DNA of 64,000 nt from Mimachlamys varia (Eukaryota > Mollusca > Bivalvia > Pectinida > Pectinidae). The translations under genes and the position numbers were made by a program. Location: positions 34,284,229 through 34,348,228 of the forward strand of contig OX392533.1 of the NCBI GenBank assembly GCA_947623455.1, given 5' to 3'. Shown here piece by piece: positions 32,433 through 45,980 of the stretch. The notes under the pieces were generated by a model. It did no database searches and was not told the origin of the DNA. It worked only from the letters and a program-made list of their open reading frames with translations. Every line of letters starts with the position of its first letter. The first letter of the stretch is position 1.

Positions 32433-33079
32433 GTTGAAGTAAGGATAACTTTTAGGTATATTCATTTGGTTTACTTTCATTATAGTTAATGTAATTCATT
32501 TTATTTACTATTGTTCAGAAAAAAGTAAAACCTGCATTCATGACTGGTATCCTTCCACATATGGAGTACAGACCAGAAAAATCCATGGCAGCAAATAGCC
32601 ACTGGTCAGTTTTAGGTACCAGCCATGGATACAGAATTTAAAGTTAAATATTTAAGAGATTTCAGAAAAGCAATATTTTAAAGATATATAGCTAGCAGAG
32701 TTTCACTAATTTACAAATATGAAATCATATAGTCTTAAATGGAGATACCAGTGAGATATGGAATGTTTAAAATTTTGAATAGATTAAAAAATAACAGTAT
32801 TGTGTAAGTAGAAATATACAGTTAGTATTACTTTGCTAAGATATGATTATCCTTACTAGTAGTATATGCTAGTCATAGCATAATATAATACATAAAATAC
32901 AAAACATACCTACTATATATCAGATATAGAGATGGTGAGGAATGTATTGGGAGGTTGTGAGAGTGATTTGTTAATGGATTGCAGAAGGTTTACTGAATGG
33001 ATTACTGAATGGAATATCATATGTTGAGTGAAAAAAAAGATAAACAAGTAACCATATTAACAAAATTATACATGTATTC

Positions 33080-34691
33080 AACTCTGGGAGTTAGAGTCTA
33101 TTTGTAGCTCTAATGTTTTCTGCAGTTGCCTCAAAGATAGATATACTATTTTGATCATCACAATCACCACAACTATCAAAGTTGAAGTGGTTGTGATCAA
33201 TATGAAAACGTTTTTCTTTTCGTATATCACGGGGAGCATCGAAATTCCTACAGTTAAAAAAGTAATGATGGACAGATTCCTTTTCATTCCCACATGAACA
33301 TGCCGGTGTATCAATAAGACGATCTTTATTCAGATCATGGTTTAAACTACTTGCAGAATTTCGAAGTTGACATAGTATAATGTTATTTTTCTGTTATCTG
33401 CATTGATGTAAGCATGGTTCATGTCATTGTCTAGTGACATATTGCAATAAATTCGGACTTATCTTTTTTTAAAGTGATCGAGAGATGTGATTCTTGACAG
33501 ATCTACCATTGCTGCAAGTTTATCAAAATCATTGAGTGTAGCAGGAATAAAGCTTTTAGCATAAATATTTGTTCTACATAAAGGAATAATGAACATTCTT
33601 TCATTTCGAAATAAGTATAAGTCATTAATATGATTAAAATTTGGAGCAACTAACATATTTAATTAATTTGGGGCAGTACCAGATATAATTTTTAACTGAA
33701 GAGTAAGTCTGTGTTTTTTTCCTTCTTGTAGCAAGAGTATCCAAGCCAAGTTCATTATAAAGTTTGTAATGTGAAGTTCCTAAACGCAGTCCTGTTATAG
33801 CCCGAGCTGCTTTTAACTGGATAGACTCGAGAAGAATAGCCTCCTGTTGAGTACAATTGTCAAAAATGATATCACCATATTCTAATATTGGTCGAATATA
33901 AGCAGTATATATAATGTTTGGAGATTTACGGCTCATTTTTTATTCAACAGATTTCAATAAGTTTACACGTTTTGAGGCTTTGGTAAAAACAAAATTAATA
34001 TGATGATGCCATTTTCCATCTTCATTTTTTACAATTTATTTTGAAAAATAATGTCAGGACATACTACATTTCTTTTTCTACTAAATGAAACTGATTCTGT
34101 CTTAGAAAGATTAAATGGTAATGTCCCACTTTTTAGACCATAGATCTATATTATCAAGATCACTAGATAAGCTATTTGCTGCATCTAATTGGTTAGTTTC
34201 TATTACTTTAAAAATGGAAGTGTCGTCAGCAAAGAGCCTTTTTACATTAGTTATACATTCTACAATATAAAAGGACCGAGGACTGAACCCTGGGGGAACA
34301 CTGGCACTTAGCTGTTTGTATGTCGAGAAGTAGCCTTCTGTCAAAACCCTATATGTTTACTGTTGGTTAGGTAATCCTTAAACCAGTTAAGTAACTTACA
34401 TTTAATGCCATACATTTCCAATTTATATAATAAGCCAGGATGCCAAACACGATCGAATGCTTTGCTCACATCACAAAATACTGATCTATTTTCCAAACTT
34501 TTGTCTTATTTATTAATAATTGTGTTAAACATTGATAATAGTTGATAAACAGTTAAATTTCCTGGCATAAATCCAGACTGACGATTCGATAATAGTTTAA
34601 ACTCTAATAAATGATTATATAAATGTTTAAAAAGAATTTTTTTCCACATTTTGCTAAAACAAGATATATTCCTTAGGTACATTAATAACAA
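33080..34691 (-). pseudogene. 5'-truncated LINE reverse transcriptase, unit 1
   Basis: Read on the minus strand, RT blocks appear in the correct order: ILFKHLYNHL and NRQSGFMPG (34,691-34,506); [20 protein letters not shown] (about 34,490-34,380); RLFADDTSIF, the catalytic FADD box (near 34,230); YIRPILEYGDIIFDNCTQQE (about 33,920-33,850); LYLFRNERMFIIPLCRTNIY (33,656 onward); and LIDTPACSCGNE followed by HHYFFNC, the terminal zinc knuckle (about 33,330-33,240). Several frameshifts and stops separate them. The endonuclease and N-terminal RT are missing. The motif style is that of the CR1/Jockey/L2 group; the clade is uncertain. Confidence 0.85.
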
Positions 34692-35088
34692 ATGTAGGAT
34701 TCACATCTAAATATTTTAGTTGTATCAGTTGTCTGACAGAAAACCCGATCTGTAATAAAAACGACTATTTATGGTCCAATCAAGGAGGCTTTTTAATGGG
34801 TGTGTGCGGAATACCTGGAGTGAAAGACTTATTGGTAGCTTTTTTGTGAGATTACAAGGCTGATAAATTATCTTGGGGAAAAAAACGTCGACAACAATAT
34901 CGACTGTATTTTTATCGGACCGGAGATGGCAGGCAATGTTAGAGGTTAGATCTTGTGAAGTAAAATAAGAGAATACCGAAGCTTCAAGTTAAGTTATGCA
35001 ATTTCTAAAGAGGTAATTGATTTATATGTCAATCATGTTACGAGGTTTGCTGGATCCTCCATAGCTAGTTAATCTCATTTGAGTAGCG

Positions 35089-35364
35089 GGCCTCAGACCA
35101 CAAACAAACTTCCTGGTCTTTGTACACGAATATAGTGCATAAGAACATTTCAGGTGGGTTACTAAATATTTTTTCCTGACTGATCTGTGACTAATATGTA
35201 CAGTTTCTTTTCATAGAATTGTTCACCAATATCCATTCTAGTGATTAAATTTTATTGGTTTCAGTTTTACAGTTTGTTTTGGCAGCGTGCAAAGTTTTAT
35301 AATATTTTAATTTTTGATTTCCTTTAGTAGTAACATATAGTAGAATTAACTGTGGTCTGAGGCC
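35089..35364. mobile_element. MITE with 14-bp terminal inverted repeats (unit 1)
   Basis: GGCCTCAGACCACA (35,089-35,102) is the exact inverse of TGTGGTCTGAGGCC (35,351-35,364), 276 bp in total, with no coding content. No clear target duplication. The motif CAGACCACA also occurs alone near 28,885 and 48,685. Confidence 0.7.
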
Positions 35365-35424
35365 AGTGGCAAGGTACACTGTTCATAATATACCCCCCCC
35401 CCTTTTAAAACAAATTTTGGGACT

Positions 35425-35575
35425 TCGGGGACTCGTCAGTGATGCTTGGGGCCAAAAGATGGGAATCCAAAATTTCTAAACTAATGCAGAAACAGACGGA
35501 TCAGGTGCGTAAAACCCTTTAATTTAAGAATTTAGAAGTACATTTGAACCAGTTCTGTATAATTTAAAATCGTGT
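35425..35575. repeat. Dispersed repeat, reverse complement of 20,050-20,205
   Basis: GATGCTTGGGGCCAAAAG, AATTTCTAAACTAATG and CAGTTCTGTATAATTT mirror the 20-kb copy. The unit 2 equivalent is about 55,045-55,195. Confidence 0.6.
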
Positions 35576-35819
35576 ACTACGAAATGTGTATATTATTTAC
35601 CGTGCCACTACTCAAATGGGATAAAATGTGGCTATTGAGGCTACAGCAAATCTCGGGGATTAACCAATTCAGCAGTAAAGTCTACCACCTCCTATCATTA
35701 AAGATGACGAAGCACAAATATGCTGCTGATTGTTATCACATGCATAACTCTTACAAGCATTTGTCTTCCGTATGTAAGATGTAACTTAGTGTTATGTAGA
35801 CATGACATATCCGCAGTCG

Positions 35820-36140
35820 AGACAGGAAAACTTCCTGTCTGTCTGTCCGTAGAAACAAATTGTCCGGACAACTCCACTCAAACCGCTAGGCTAATTTCAA
35901 TGAAACTTCACACAAATATAAAGGACCATGTGAATATGTTCATGCAACATTTGTTTTCTCAAAATTATTGTTGCTATTGTAACCGGTCACTATAAACAGG
36001 TTTTCTGTAGAAAAAGTTTGTCCGGACAACTCCTTATAAACCACTTGGCCATGACCATGACTTGTGTAGATGTGCATGCAGCTTGTCTTTACTTAATATT
36101 ATGGTTGATATGGTAACCAGTCACTTTAACCATGTTTTCC
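35820..36140. repeat. Decayed pearl/Helitron-like core repeats
   Basis: Two units carry TTGTCCGGACAACTCC twice, GTCACTATAAACAGG and GGTAACCAGTCACT. They are the same family as the 158-bp units at 14.5-15.2 kb but older. The unit 2 copy is at about 55,440-55,760. The chance frames over it are not genes. Confidence 0.6.
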
Positions 36141-36750
36141 TATTTCCCATTTTTCCATCGGGGGTATTACAGTGTTTACAGTTCTAGTTCATTTTAGTTA
36201 ATTAAACAAAAAACGCGGGTTCACTTAATTGCCTCTTTAAGCGTTAGCTATCGATAGCGATTAGATAACCAATGTGTTTCCTTAATTGAGGGGCTCTTTA
36301 CCTTGGCATAATAGGCACGGAAGGATGTGTGTAATTGTTTCGCCTTGTCATAATTATATATGGCCATGTTAACTATTTATATTACTGTGAACGAATACGT
36401 CATTTTGTTAACACTGTACACGTGTGCTCATGTATATATGTTCCCTATACACTGTTAATGCTGACGTTTAACATTTGCTATTCGTAAGTCATATACTTAC
36501 CGTTACTTTAAATTGAATACAGAGAATACAATATTACTTTTTTTATCAATGGATCATGAATAATTTAATCTTGTTTGAAACAAGCATTTTCATTAGCTTA
36601 AAAAATATGTTATCAGCACATAACGTAAAAAATGACGTCGCCGTTCATAACGTCGCTTTTGATTGGCTGATGCAGCAGCGTAATGATATGTAAGAGAAAA
36701 TAGTCCATCAATAAAGTTAGTTTTCGCAGGTAATAGATTAAATAATAAGT

Positions 36751-36899
36751 ATTAACTTGAATCAATTTTTATGTTATGGGGTTATAACACAAAAAAACCG
36801 CAGTGTACTCTCATCATAAACCGCTTCGCGGTTTATTTAGAGTACACTCCGCTTTTTAAGTTATACCCCCATAACATAAAAAAATAGATTCAAGTTAAT
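36751..36899. mobile_element. Foldback element, arms of about 60 bp (unit 1)
   Basis: ATTAACTTGAATC..TTATGTTATGGGG pairs with CCCCATAACATAA..GATTCAAGTTAAT. The inner part also pairs (AGTGTACTCT with AGAGTACACT, AAACCGC with GCGGTTT around TTC). The whole 149 bp can fold into one hairpin. Confidence 0.85.
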
Positions 36900-36999
36900 C
36901 CTTAATTAACAAACATTATTTGACTAACAGGACTAATTCTACAACGGAAACATGAAGGTGTATATACCTAGCCCCCATAGGTGTGATTGTAGCACAAAC

Positions 37000-37821
37000 C
37001 CCGTTAATTGATTGACTGGTAGTGTTTTCCCGGATTCGATTACACCACGCCTATTACGCAAATACTGGTTACATTGAATTTAATATCAGATATGATGATT
37101 GATTGTGCTCTGTTATATAAAAAATGTAATATATAAGAACAGAGATAGTTAAAATGAAGTGTTATACAAATTAATTTTAAAACTGACATACATTGTATAT
37201 ACCTGCAATTAAACGTGGCACTCGTGCCTGCCTACAGACGTTTTGCCTTCTATCATAACATTATTTTCGTCCGTTTGTGTCGATAATTACGATGTTTCCC
37301 TTTTTTTCAATGAACTTACTCCACAATATTTCCCTAAGATGTACCCAATTATAACTATGACAAATATGAATAATTGTGCATGTAAATACAGGACGACTTT
37401 ACGGACAATCATTCATAAATTATTAAATATAATTCCCTATATTAATACGACAGGAAATAATATTTTAACCTTCGGATCAACAAGACTAAGTGGATATGAT
37501 ATATGGTACATTCTTTTAAACATAGATAACACAGAAACACAAATGAGGAAGGAAGACAGTGTTTGACTCGCGTCCTACACGACCGGGCCTCGGACTTACG
37601 ATCTAGGACACCAAATGGCCCAGCCAGTGAATAACCGCAGCCTCTACCACTGCACAAACTCGACATCCCTAAAATTGATGTTTCGATGTCGCAGTGCAAG
37701 ACGGTCCGGTAATCTAACATGATCATAGTGGCAAATCGTCTATTATAGATGATAGATATACCTTGATCGAAATGTATGCATGGAAATGAATGGTTCAAAT
37801 ATTACATATATTAAACAGGGT
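37000..37821. other. Unit 1 / unit 2 junction region, no gene recognised
   Basis: Holds the end module 37,465-37,570 and about 250 bp of more GC-rich sequence ending near 37,740 (GATCATAGTGGCAAATCGTC). The next 80 bp to 37,821 is absent from the unit 2 / unit 3 junction. Plus frame 37,243-37,566 and minus frame 37,442-37,798 have partial counterparts at 56,976-57,203 and 57,046-57,363, but neither resembles a known family. Confidence 0.45.
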
Positions 37822-40057
37822 ACAATTACGAGACAAGAAATTCAGATTTCAACCTTTGGATCAACAATACTATGCATCTATATATTGAGTTTCATATATT
37901 TATAAATAGCACAGAAACACAAATGGCGAAGGAAGACACTTTTTGACTCAAATATAATTCTTTTATAGTTAATATTTTCAAGTAAAGTCGTTTTATTTTT
38001 TCAGAAATATTCGAGCAAAAATTCTCTCTTCATGCTGTATATATTTTATTTATTTCATGGATGATTTATTAAGCATGGATTTATTTACTTTCCTCACTAA
38101 TGTAGAAAACACTTATCTCGTTCAGATCAATGCATACATTACTATACATATGTTAAGTAACGTAAAATTGAAAGGCTTTACATTTTCAATCGTCATAAAT
38201 GTGCATATTTACCTTGCATCTAGAATCGTCGTGGCTGGTTCTACACTGTCATCCGGGCATTTGCATCGTTTTACTTCCTTTGTTTCTGGAGTGGAAATAT
38301 CCGTAATAATTCAACAAGGTTTTTCATGTGAAAAGTATTACAGTGTAACCGATTATGTGCTGTTGTGCTGAACAACCGATCTTGTAGGTTTGGAGTTAGA
38401 CAAACCACTTCAAACAAACATATTTTATGACAATGTGTCACATAATAGACCTGCACGAAACTTTTGTTCCTATCCGTCCGTCCAGTGTCAAGGGAGTTAG
38501 ACGATACAGATTAATACATATACTGAATCGCTACCGAATGCACAACCTACATGTTCCGCATTCTACACCGATAATGATTGTTATCGCAAACCGTAGTTTG
38601 TATTTCTATTGATATCATGCACACTTCACTTTGTGTAAACTTAAGAGGTCCTTTAATATTTTATATTGGTGGAAGTAATTTGCTCCCTATCAACCCCCCC
38701 CCCCCCCCCCCCCCAAAACTCATGTCAGTATAGATACTTTATTATAGATTCCTGATTCCTATTTTTCCTTATCTACATGTTTAATAGGATATAATAGTAA
38801 TGTAAACAATGACCCAGTTCTGTTTCTTTTCGCAATATTCTGTAAAGTAATGATTTTGTGCATTGTCACAACGTTTGGCATGAAAAAAAACTATAAGTTG
38901 TACATGTACGTATAACGTATCAGACATCTGGAATGTTTTTTTTTCTGGAAAACCCTTCTCTTTCTTCGTGGTAGTGCTACCACACTGAAGTATACAACCG
39001 AAGGCAAAATAAAACACACCCGGATAGAGTAGTAAATACTGGCAACGGGCGAACCAGTCATTCCACTCCCATAAACAATCCCTGTAACCGTGAACGGTTA
39101 AAAATGATATTCACCAATATAAATACGGATTTTTGCTAATGCTGAACGTCGGACAGGGAGTAGTGACCAGTCGTACACGTACCATCTAATAATGCTGTGC
39201 GTCAAACAGGGAGTAGTTACTACCCTTTGTTCGAGACTGGCATGTCTTGACCGGGGTACAGAGCCAAAAACATTTCTTACAAGGGCGAACGATCAACTCG
39301 AGGACAAAAAGGAGGCAATGTCATGGGAACATTAGGAACATGGCTGACGAAAGAAAACAGAGAACGGATAAGATTTCAAATTTAGGGTTCATCTTTCGAA
39401 CCTGTAATGAGGGCAACAAGTACAATTAAGAAGGTTAAAATAAAGGTATTGATTGATATGGAGTACCTTCATTTGCACATCGTATACCAATATTAAGTAA
39501 TCCCTTGTGTCAATATATAGGCCCCCAAATGTCAAAAGTCAAGTAGGTCATCAATCGTTTCTGATCACATATATTACTATTCAATGCTCTACCAAATGTC
39601 CGGACGCTCATCACTATCTATCAATATGAAATTTTCATTCGCAAATCTTAAAACAATGTTAAGTCATCCCGAAGGTCAATATAAAGAGCACAAAAGATCA
39701 GAGGTCAAATTGATCATTAACAGTAAACAATATGATAAATAGAATATTGCAGAAGATATATCGGCTTGCCGAGTACTGACCAGCCAAACATGAACCCGAG
39801 GGTTGCGATATAAATGAGGCGATGCTGCATAACATAACCGTTTACAACCGTAACCGTATACATAGCGCCAACACCAGAGGCCAATGATATGTGCGTTAAC
39901 ATGATGACACAATTAATTTTCGTCATGGTTACGCTGAATAAAATGATGACGTTCCCATATTGTGTGTCGTGTCATAATATGTGCATCTTTCATACCCTAG
40001 GGATACGAGGATGACAGGAATCAAGAACGGGTAAATATGTGAATAAATACCTTGAAA

Positions 40058-40377
40058 ATAAAAAAGAGAATACCGAAGCGTTAACATAATCATAATCCAA
40101 ACTCAAAATCGATTAAACCAGCGGCAAAATGTGAACAAAGGAAAGATTCACATGGAGACCCTTGCAAAAGTATAAGAGAATAATATAATATTCCGGAAGA
40201 GTAAGCGTCTTCTGCTTCATCGATGACACCCGCCATGTAAATCTTTGTCACATCCAAGTAAACATCAAGTTTTCAAAATGAGAACCGAGAATCATTGTCA
40301 ATTACAACAAGTAAACACGCCAATGAGCATACTCAAAAACGTTCATCTTCATATCACTTAAAGATACAGAATATTTG
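40058..40377 (-). mobile_element. Penelope-like 3' end, reverse orientation (unit 2)
   Basis: Uninterrupted copy of the fragment at 14,207-15,507. The site where unit 1 carries its 979-bp insertion is AGAGAA/TAATATAATATT at 40,180/40,181. Confidence 0.8.
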
Positions 40378-43084
40378 AATGTGATCATTGGTATTTGTTT
40401 AAAAGCCAATCGCAATTTTAACGGAAGTGATCGTTGTCAGTCAAACTGAAGTGTCCAGTAGCAAGTCTAACAGAAGGGTCCACAAGCTAGTGGTCATTCT
40501 GAATTGTCGAGTGGTCAGTCTAAGCCAGTGATCAGTCTAATTGAAGTGTTCACTGTTCTAGGGATGACAGAATTCTTCCGTATGAGGATGACAGGAATCT
40601 AGAATCTACATCTGGACACGTTAACCAAACGGAGAATAATTTATCATAATAAAATAGTTAACATGTAATCTTCACACACAAACATTTATTTAGTATTATT
40701 CAAACTATGTAACTTGCAATATCCCGAGCATGTCGTTCTGGCCATTTTCGGGGCTTTCGGACTAAAGTGACGTCACAGGTAATAAATAGAAGGACCACCA
40801 AAATAGTAAAACGAATTCGTTTTAAAAATAAGTATAATTCGACCTACCGTTTTTTATATAATCCATCCGCTATTGTATTGCCTACTCCAGTGCAGATACG
40901 TCATGGAAATAAAATTGTTTCCTTATTATCCCGTTAAACGGACGGAAGTATAATACTGGTTCTCTGTATCACGCTAAATTTACCCAGTTCATGTCGATTT
41001 CTTATCGCATGTTAATAATAATAACGTGTCTGGCGGAACATTAAGTATAGCGTGTATTTCCTAACGGAAACGACCTTATTAGTATACATCGTTTTGGTTG
41101 AGTTCACACAATTTGTAGCAAGGACACATTAAAACTAGACATGATCACGATAAAAACACAGGATTGCCATTGGGAAACATTATCGAGATATGTTCTCCAA
41201 TAAACAGGTGCTATTATACGTTTTCCTTAGCTTTCGTTTCTTCTCTACATATCACATGGTCCAATAGTCTAATGTAGACAGTAAATGGGCGGAGTAGTTC
41301 AATACGATTTCGTGTAACTTATTAATAATAAATTGATATATTTATAAACATTTTGTGTTTTGGTACGAGATGTAGAGCCTGTGGTTAAGGAAAAGGTAGT
41401 GTCGTCTGTGCTGACCATCTGGTCAGAAATTACAAATAAGGATAACCCCCTCTGCACAGAGATATAGTTTAAGTGAACTGTTGGTAGATCATGAACCTTA
41501 TAAAGGGTAGTAGGACATGCAGCAGTCATAACATGACTATTCACAATTCATTAAAGGTCATTAGATGGACACACTCTGTTAACTGCAAAAGTCATGCGCC
41601 ATTAGCCCAATCAACGTTAATGCTAAAACATCACGAAAACAGTATTTGACTATATTTATTCGCGGCATCCAACTTCAAAAGGATAGGGTAAATAAAAATG
41701 TAATACATACTTTAAAACTCAAAACATGGAATTTTTGCTTTGGAAACATGTATATTCTAAAAAGGAAAAAAACCATGGAATTTCTGCTTTTGAAAACATG
41801 CATATTCTAACAGAAAAAAAATACAGAAATATATACATTACTGAAAGACTTTTTATCTCCCGCCATGTTACACATGTCCGTCCCGTCCCGTCCCGTCGCG
41901 TCGCACCCCGTCCCATGGTAATGTAACCAGCTGGGGGCGGGGTCATTTATGTCTCACGGACATTTCTAATTTTATATAAATCTAAGGATTACATGTAAGT
42001 CCGGGCGGTATAGTAGAATGATTAATTTGATATAATGAGTTTTATTTACTGCTAGCTTCAAGTCTCCTAACATCAAGAAAAATTCATGTTTCGGTTGCTA
42101 AAGTTAATATATTTCAATGTTTAAATTGTCTTGCCCACTTTCAATGTATAATCACTCATTGCATATTAAGGACATTTTGGGATAAGCATTTGACTTTGCA
42201 AAGATATTACTTTTGTGACGATAATTGATATTTTGAGAGTTTTACACTTATCCCAAAATGCCTCCTTACAAGCAAAACACGTGTTTCTTTATTTTCAAGT
42301 CAATTATTAAAGTGCATCTCCTTGCTCACCGCTAAATATTTTGGCTAATTTCCCAATATTAATGATATTTCACCACAATTACAGTAAAATAATTACTTTC
42401 ATTTACGGGGATTTATTTGTTAATTGTAATTCTCCTTACCATAAACAATACCTGTTAAAATAGACCGATGGTATTATTAAGTCGAAGACGAAGTCTTAAT
42501 TGACCTATTCTAACCGCCTGTTGTCCGTCGTCGTACGTCGTCCGTCCGTGAACAATTTACAAACTTTAAAAACTCACCGAACCAATTTTGATGAAAAGTG
42601 GCAGGAACCTTCCCTGGCCAAAGATACGCCACAATACAGAACTAGATTGTGAAGTGTATGGTTCTACCCACATGTACCTAGGGGCAAAAGGAATAAAATT
42701 TCAAAAATAATCTTCTCAAAACCCAGACATGCTGGAATAATAAAATCTTCATAGATGGAAAGTCTTAAAGCACCAGATGTAGAAAGTGTTCACTTGAAAT
42801 TCTGTAAAAATATACTTAAGATTCATAAATCAACTTGCAATGACTTAGTTTATTGTGAATTGGGTAGATTACCATTAATTACTATTAGATATTAAGAGTG
42901 TTTAAGTATTAGCTGAAGTTGAAACAATCGGATAATTGAAAACCTGTTATGAAATGTTGCGTGAGAACGACGTGTGGATATGTAGCATTAAGAATGAATT
43001 AGCGGTATAGACAGTATTTTTGATACCAACTTAACATTAGACTATGCTTATAAAATTATAGCACAAAAATTGACCAATATTACA

Positions 43085-43349
43085 AAAAAAAAGAAAACAG
43101 TGATATCCGGTTCATCTAAAGGTAGATTGTATCACTATCTGATTGATAACCTCTGTCTTCAGTTTTATCTACGCAAACCTATAGAAACTAAATATAAATG
43201 TATGTTAACTAAGCTTAGAACATCCGCACACAAGTTAAATATAGAAATAGGCAGACATACTAATATTGTTCGAAATAAAACGTGTAATAATTGTAATTTG
43301 GGAGACATCGAGGATGAGTCACACACACACACACACACACACCCACCCA

Positions 43350-43402
<53 letters not shown>

Positions 43403-43405
43403 CGT
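43085..43405 (+). pseudogene. LINE RT C-terminal zinc-knuckle fragment with CA microsatellite (unit 2)
   Basis: Same fragment as in unit 1, with one codon missing (VRNK instead of VRRNK) and a CA tract expanded to 81 bp (43,320-43,400), interrupted once by CCCACCCACTC. Confidence 0.75.
43320..43400. repeat. CA microsatellite, longest of three paralogous tracts
   Basis: 81 bp with one CCCACCCACTC interruption. Equivalent tracts are 19,914-19,933 (20 bp) and 62,398-62,442 (45 bp). They sit at the same position in the LINE zinc-knuckle fragment in all units. Confidence 0.95.
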
Positions 43406-45539
43406 CATCTTTAATAATAGGGGGTGGCAGACTCTGCTGGTGGATATTTTAGTCCCCGATGTTTGCTGGAGCCTCCATAGCCATAGTTAATAATACATAA
43501 TATACATTATTTTCGTAATACACGATTTGAAATTATACAGAACTAGCTTAATTTTACTTCTGAATGCATCAATTAAAGGGGTTTAACGGACCTGACCCTT
43601 CTGTTTCTACGTTAGTTTAGAAATTTGAAATTCCCACCTTTTGGCCCCAAGCATCAATGAAGAGTCCTAGGTGACGGAAGAGCTGTATGGTGCAGTTTAA
43701 TTCATTTTTTCGTCATACTGTATCGATTACTAAATTTAAAAGGTGCAGCACATGTTTGTGTTACGTCATCTTTCATTTCATTTTGATATGTCCATTATAC
43801 ACATATGTATATAGATCTGAGAGTAAAATATATAAAACAATATTACTAAAAAAGTCCATCTGTTTTTTAATTAATCCAACTTCTAGCTGAGAATAATTTC
43901 AGAGAATTATCAAACTTAGGTAATATCTATACTTAGCTACATATAGACGTAACGTATAGGTAATGCATGTATTGTATTGATAGTCATTTTTTGACACTTT
44001 AATTACTAATTTTTTCACACTTTAATTACTTCAAAGATGATTATCGTCATAGATGATTAATATTACTGGTTTAAAGAATCACTAATCAATGTGCAGTTAC
44101 GTTGGGTTTTACTTGTTTTACTGGTTTGTCTTTGTTTGTATGTGCGATTTAGTCGAAGTTTATTATGTACGTGGCTGTACATTATGTAATAGATCGATTT
44201 CCATGTATGTAACACTTTCCTGTACAATATGAACTTCATGTTAAATTTGTCAATGTAATATATCTTTTTATACCTATAGGCCTTAGGACTTTTGGTTAAT
44301 AAAGAACTTGAACTAGAGGTGTTTTATCAAAAGTGTGAATTGTATGCCCCACATACTTCACGTTGCTCCCAGGAGAATACAAATTTCTGCTTTAACTGAG
44401 GGTAGAAAACAAGCTCCTGTCATGCTTCGATTGTGCAAATGGGTTTGTTGACAAAGTTCACAGACATATGTAATCCAATCAAAGTCTACCATGGACCATC
44501 TACATATGTACAACAATGACGGAATTACTTATGAATAAGGCACGATAATTGTCAAAACCCTAGTATGCATATAAAGTCTGAAATAGATCTTCGAAAGCTA
44601 GACCTACCTTTTCGTTGGACTGAGCCGCCATCTTTAAAAGTACTATCCACAGCACATACACGAAAGTGAATTTATGATTATTGAATAGACCTGGATGTCA
44701 TTTGGGAATATGGAATAAAACATTTGAATCCACCATACAGTGTTGGAAAAAGTGCAATATTACATGTCAAAGGAAACATTCTTATAATAAAAATCGATAC
44801 TGTCTCTATCAGCCATGAAATTTGACAATGACACCACATAAATATGATATCAACATAGATAAAATAATTCACATATACATTCCCAAAAAAACCCTTATTT
44901 TAGCAAAAAACAACATTTTTATTTTGATATCATATATGATGTATATTTTAAGTATTTTCAAATATGCATTACATTTTAATTGTACAATATAACCTGGCTT
45001 AAGACCTTTGTGAGTTGTGCTATCACGTGTGTCTGAGCATACAAGCAGAAAAACTTTTAATTTGATTAATAAAGAAATATCACCTGACGTAACAGGTGCT
45101 ATGCTTACGGCGTCATCAATTTACCTTGTTTAATGAGAGTCGATAACGTCGCTTCGCTTTGGATAACATGGAGTACGGCCCAGCACTAAATGCTCGAAAA
45201 CTACAGTAATTATTACTAATTTTATTCATATTAAGACTTTTCCGCCAACGTCGTTTAAAGGACGACAAAAACACAAACACATGTAATTAATTGCTCAAGA
45301 AATAATAAACAACAAAACAACATTATAGAGAAAATGTAAATATATATATTAAACATATTTGTTTAACGTTCATTTCTGCTTGTGAATGCAATTCAGTTTA
45401 CATCCATTTTTAGCATAAATATTTTAAAATAATCCCCGTTCAATGTCATATATGATAAATGTATTGTATATTCACAAAAAGGACGAAACAGCTGTATGAT
45501 GAAATTCATTTTTCGGCGTACTATATCTATAACTTAAAG

Positions 45540-45980
45540 ATGTGCAGCAGGTGTGTGTGTATTGGGCTCATCTTTTATGCAAATTACAGGTATACTACGG
45601 GAGATCGTTGGAATCAAGATTTAGAACTGTTTTCACCGAACTAGGGTTTAATCGCAATAGTTTTGGTACAAATGGTACTAATAAATCGGTGTTAAAATTA
45701 TTTGTTCATAAATTAGAATGTGGTGATAAGGTAAAAAGGGTAAATAAAATCTGGAATGATACCGGTAATATTAATGGTAATAAGTTGAGGACATATACAT
45801 CTTATAAACAATCTCTCTTAAGAAACAATTCGGCAGAATGCGATATCGTAGAATTCTAGCCTCATTAAGATGTGGTAATTTACCAGTAGCTGTGGAAACT
45901 GGTAGATACACCAAACCGATAACCCCTCTTTGCCAAAGACTTTGTATATAATGTAAAAAAAGGGTGCTGGACTTTTGACT
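45540..45980 (+). pseudogene. LINE RT C-terminal fragment, second type (unit 2, longer)
   Basis: This copy keeps sequence that unit 1 lost. One frame encodes KSVLKLFVHKLECGDKVKRV and NKLRTYTSYKQSLLRN. A shifted frame then encodes ILASLRCGNLPVAVETGRYT. Relatives have K-x-R-T-Y-x-x-F-K upstream of R-C-G-N-L-P, so the order is right. It is broken by a frameshift near 45,835 and a stop. Confidence 0.75.

Larger units (their letters stand above)
11976..37821. repeat. Segmental duplication unit 1 (about 25.8 kb)
   Basis: Begins at CAATTACGAGACAAG and recurs from 37,822 with only scattered differences. It is longer than unit 2 because it alone carries the Helitron-like insertion (14,330-15,308), the Penelope-like RT insertion (about 17,297-18,850) and the 3.6-kb block that unit 2 lost (about 21,455-25,065). 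It holds one GT31 gene. Confidence 0.95.

Noticed and set aside
33078..33314. 78-codon minus frame with a Thr/Ile/Val-rich hydrophobic run
   Set aside because: Out-of-frame reading of the LINE C-terminal knuckle; the correct frame gives ACSCGNE..HHYFFNC.
43165..43490. His-Thr and Cys-Val repeat frames around 43.3 kb
   Set aside because: Pure translation of the CA/GT microsatellite on both strands.
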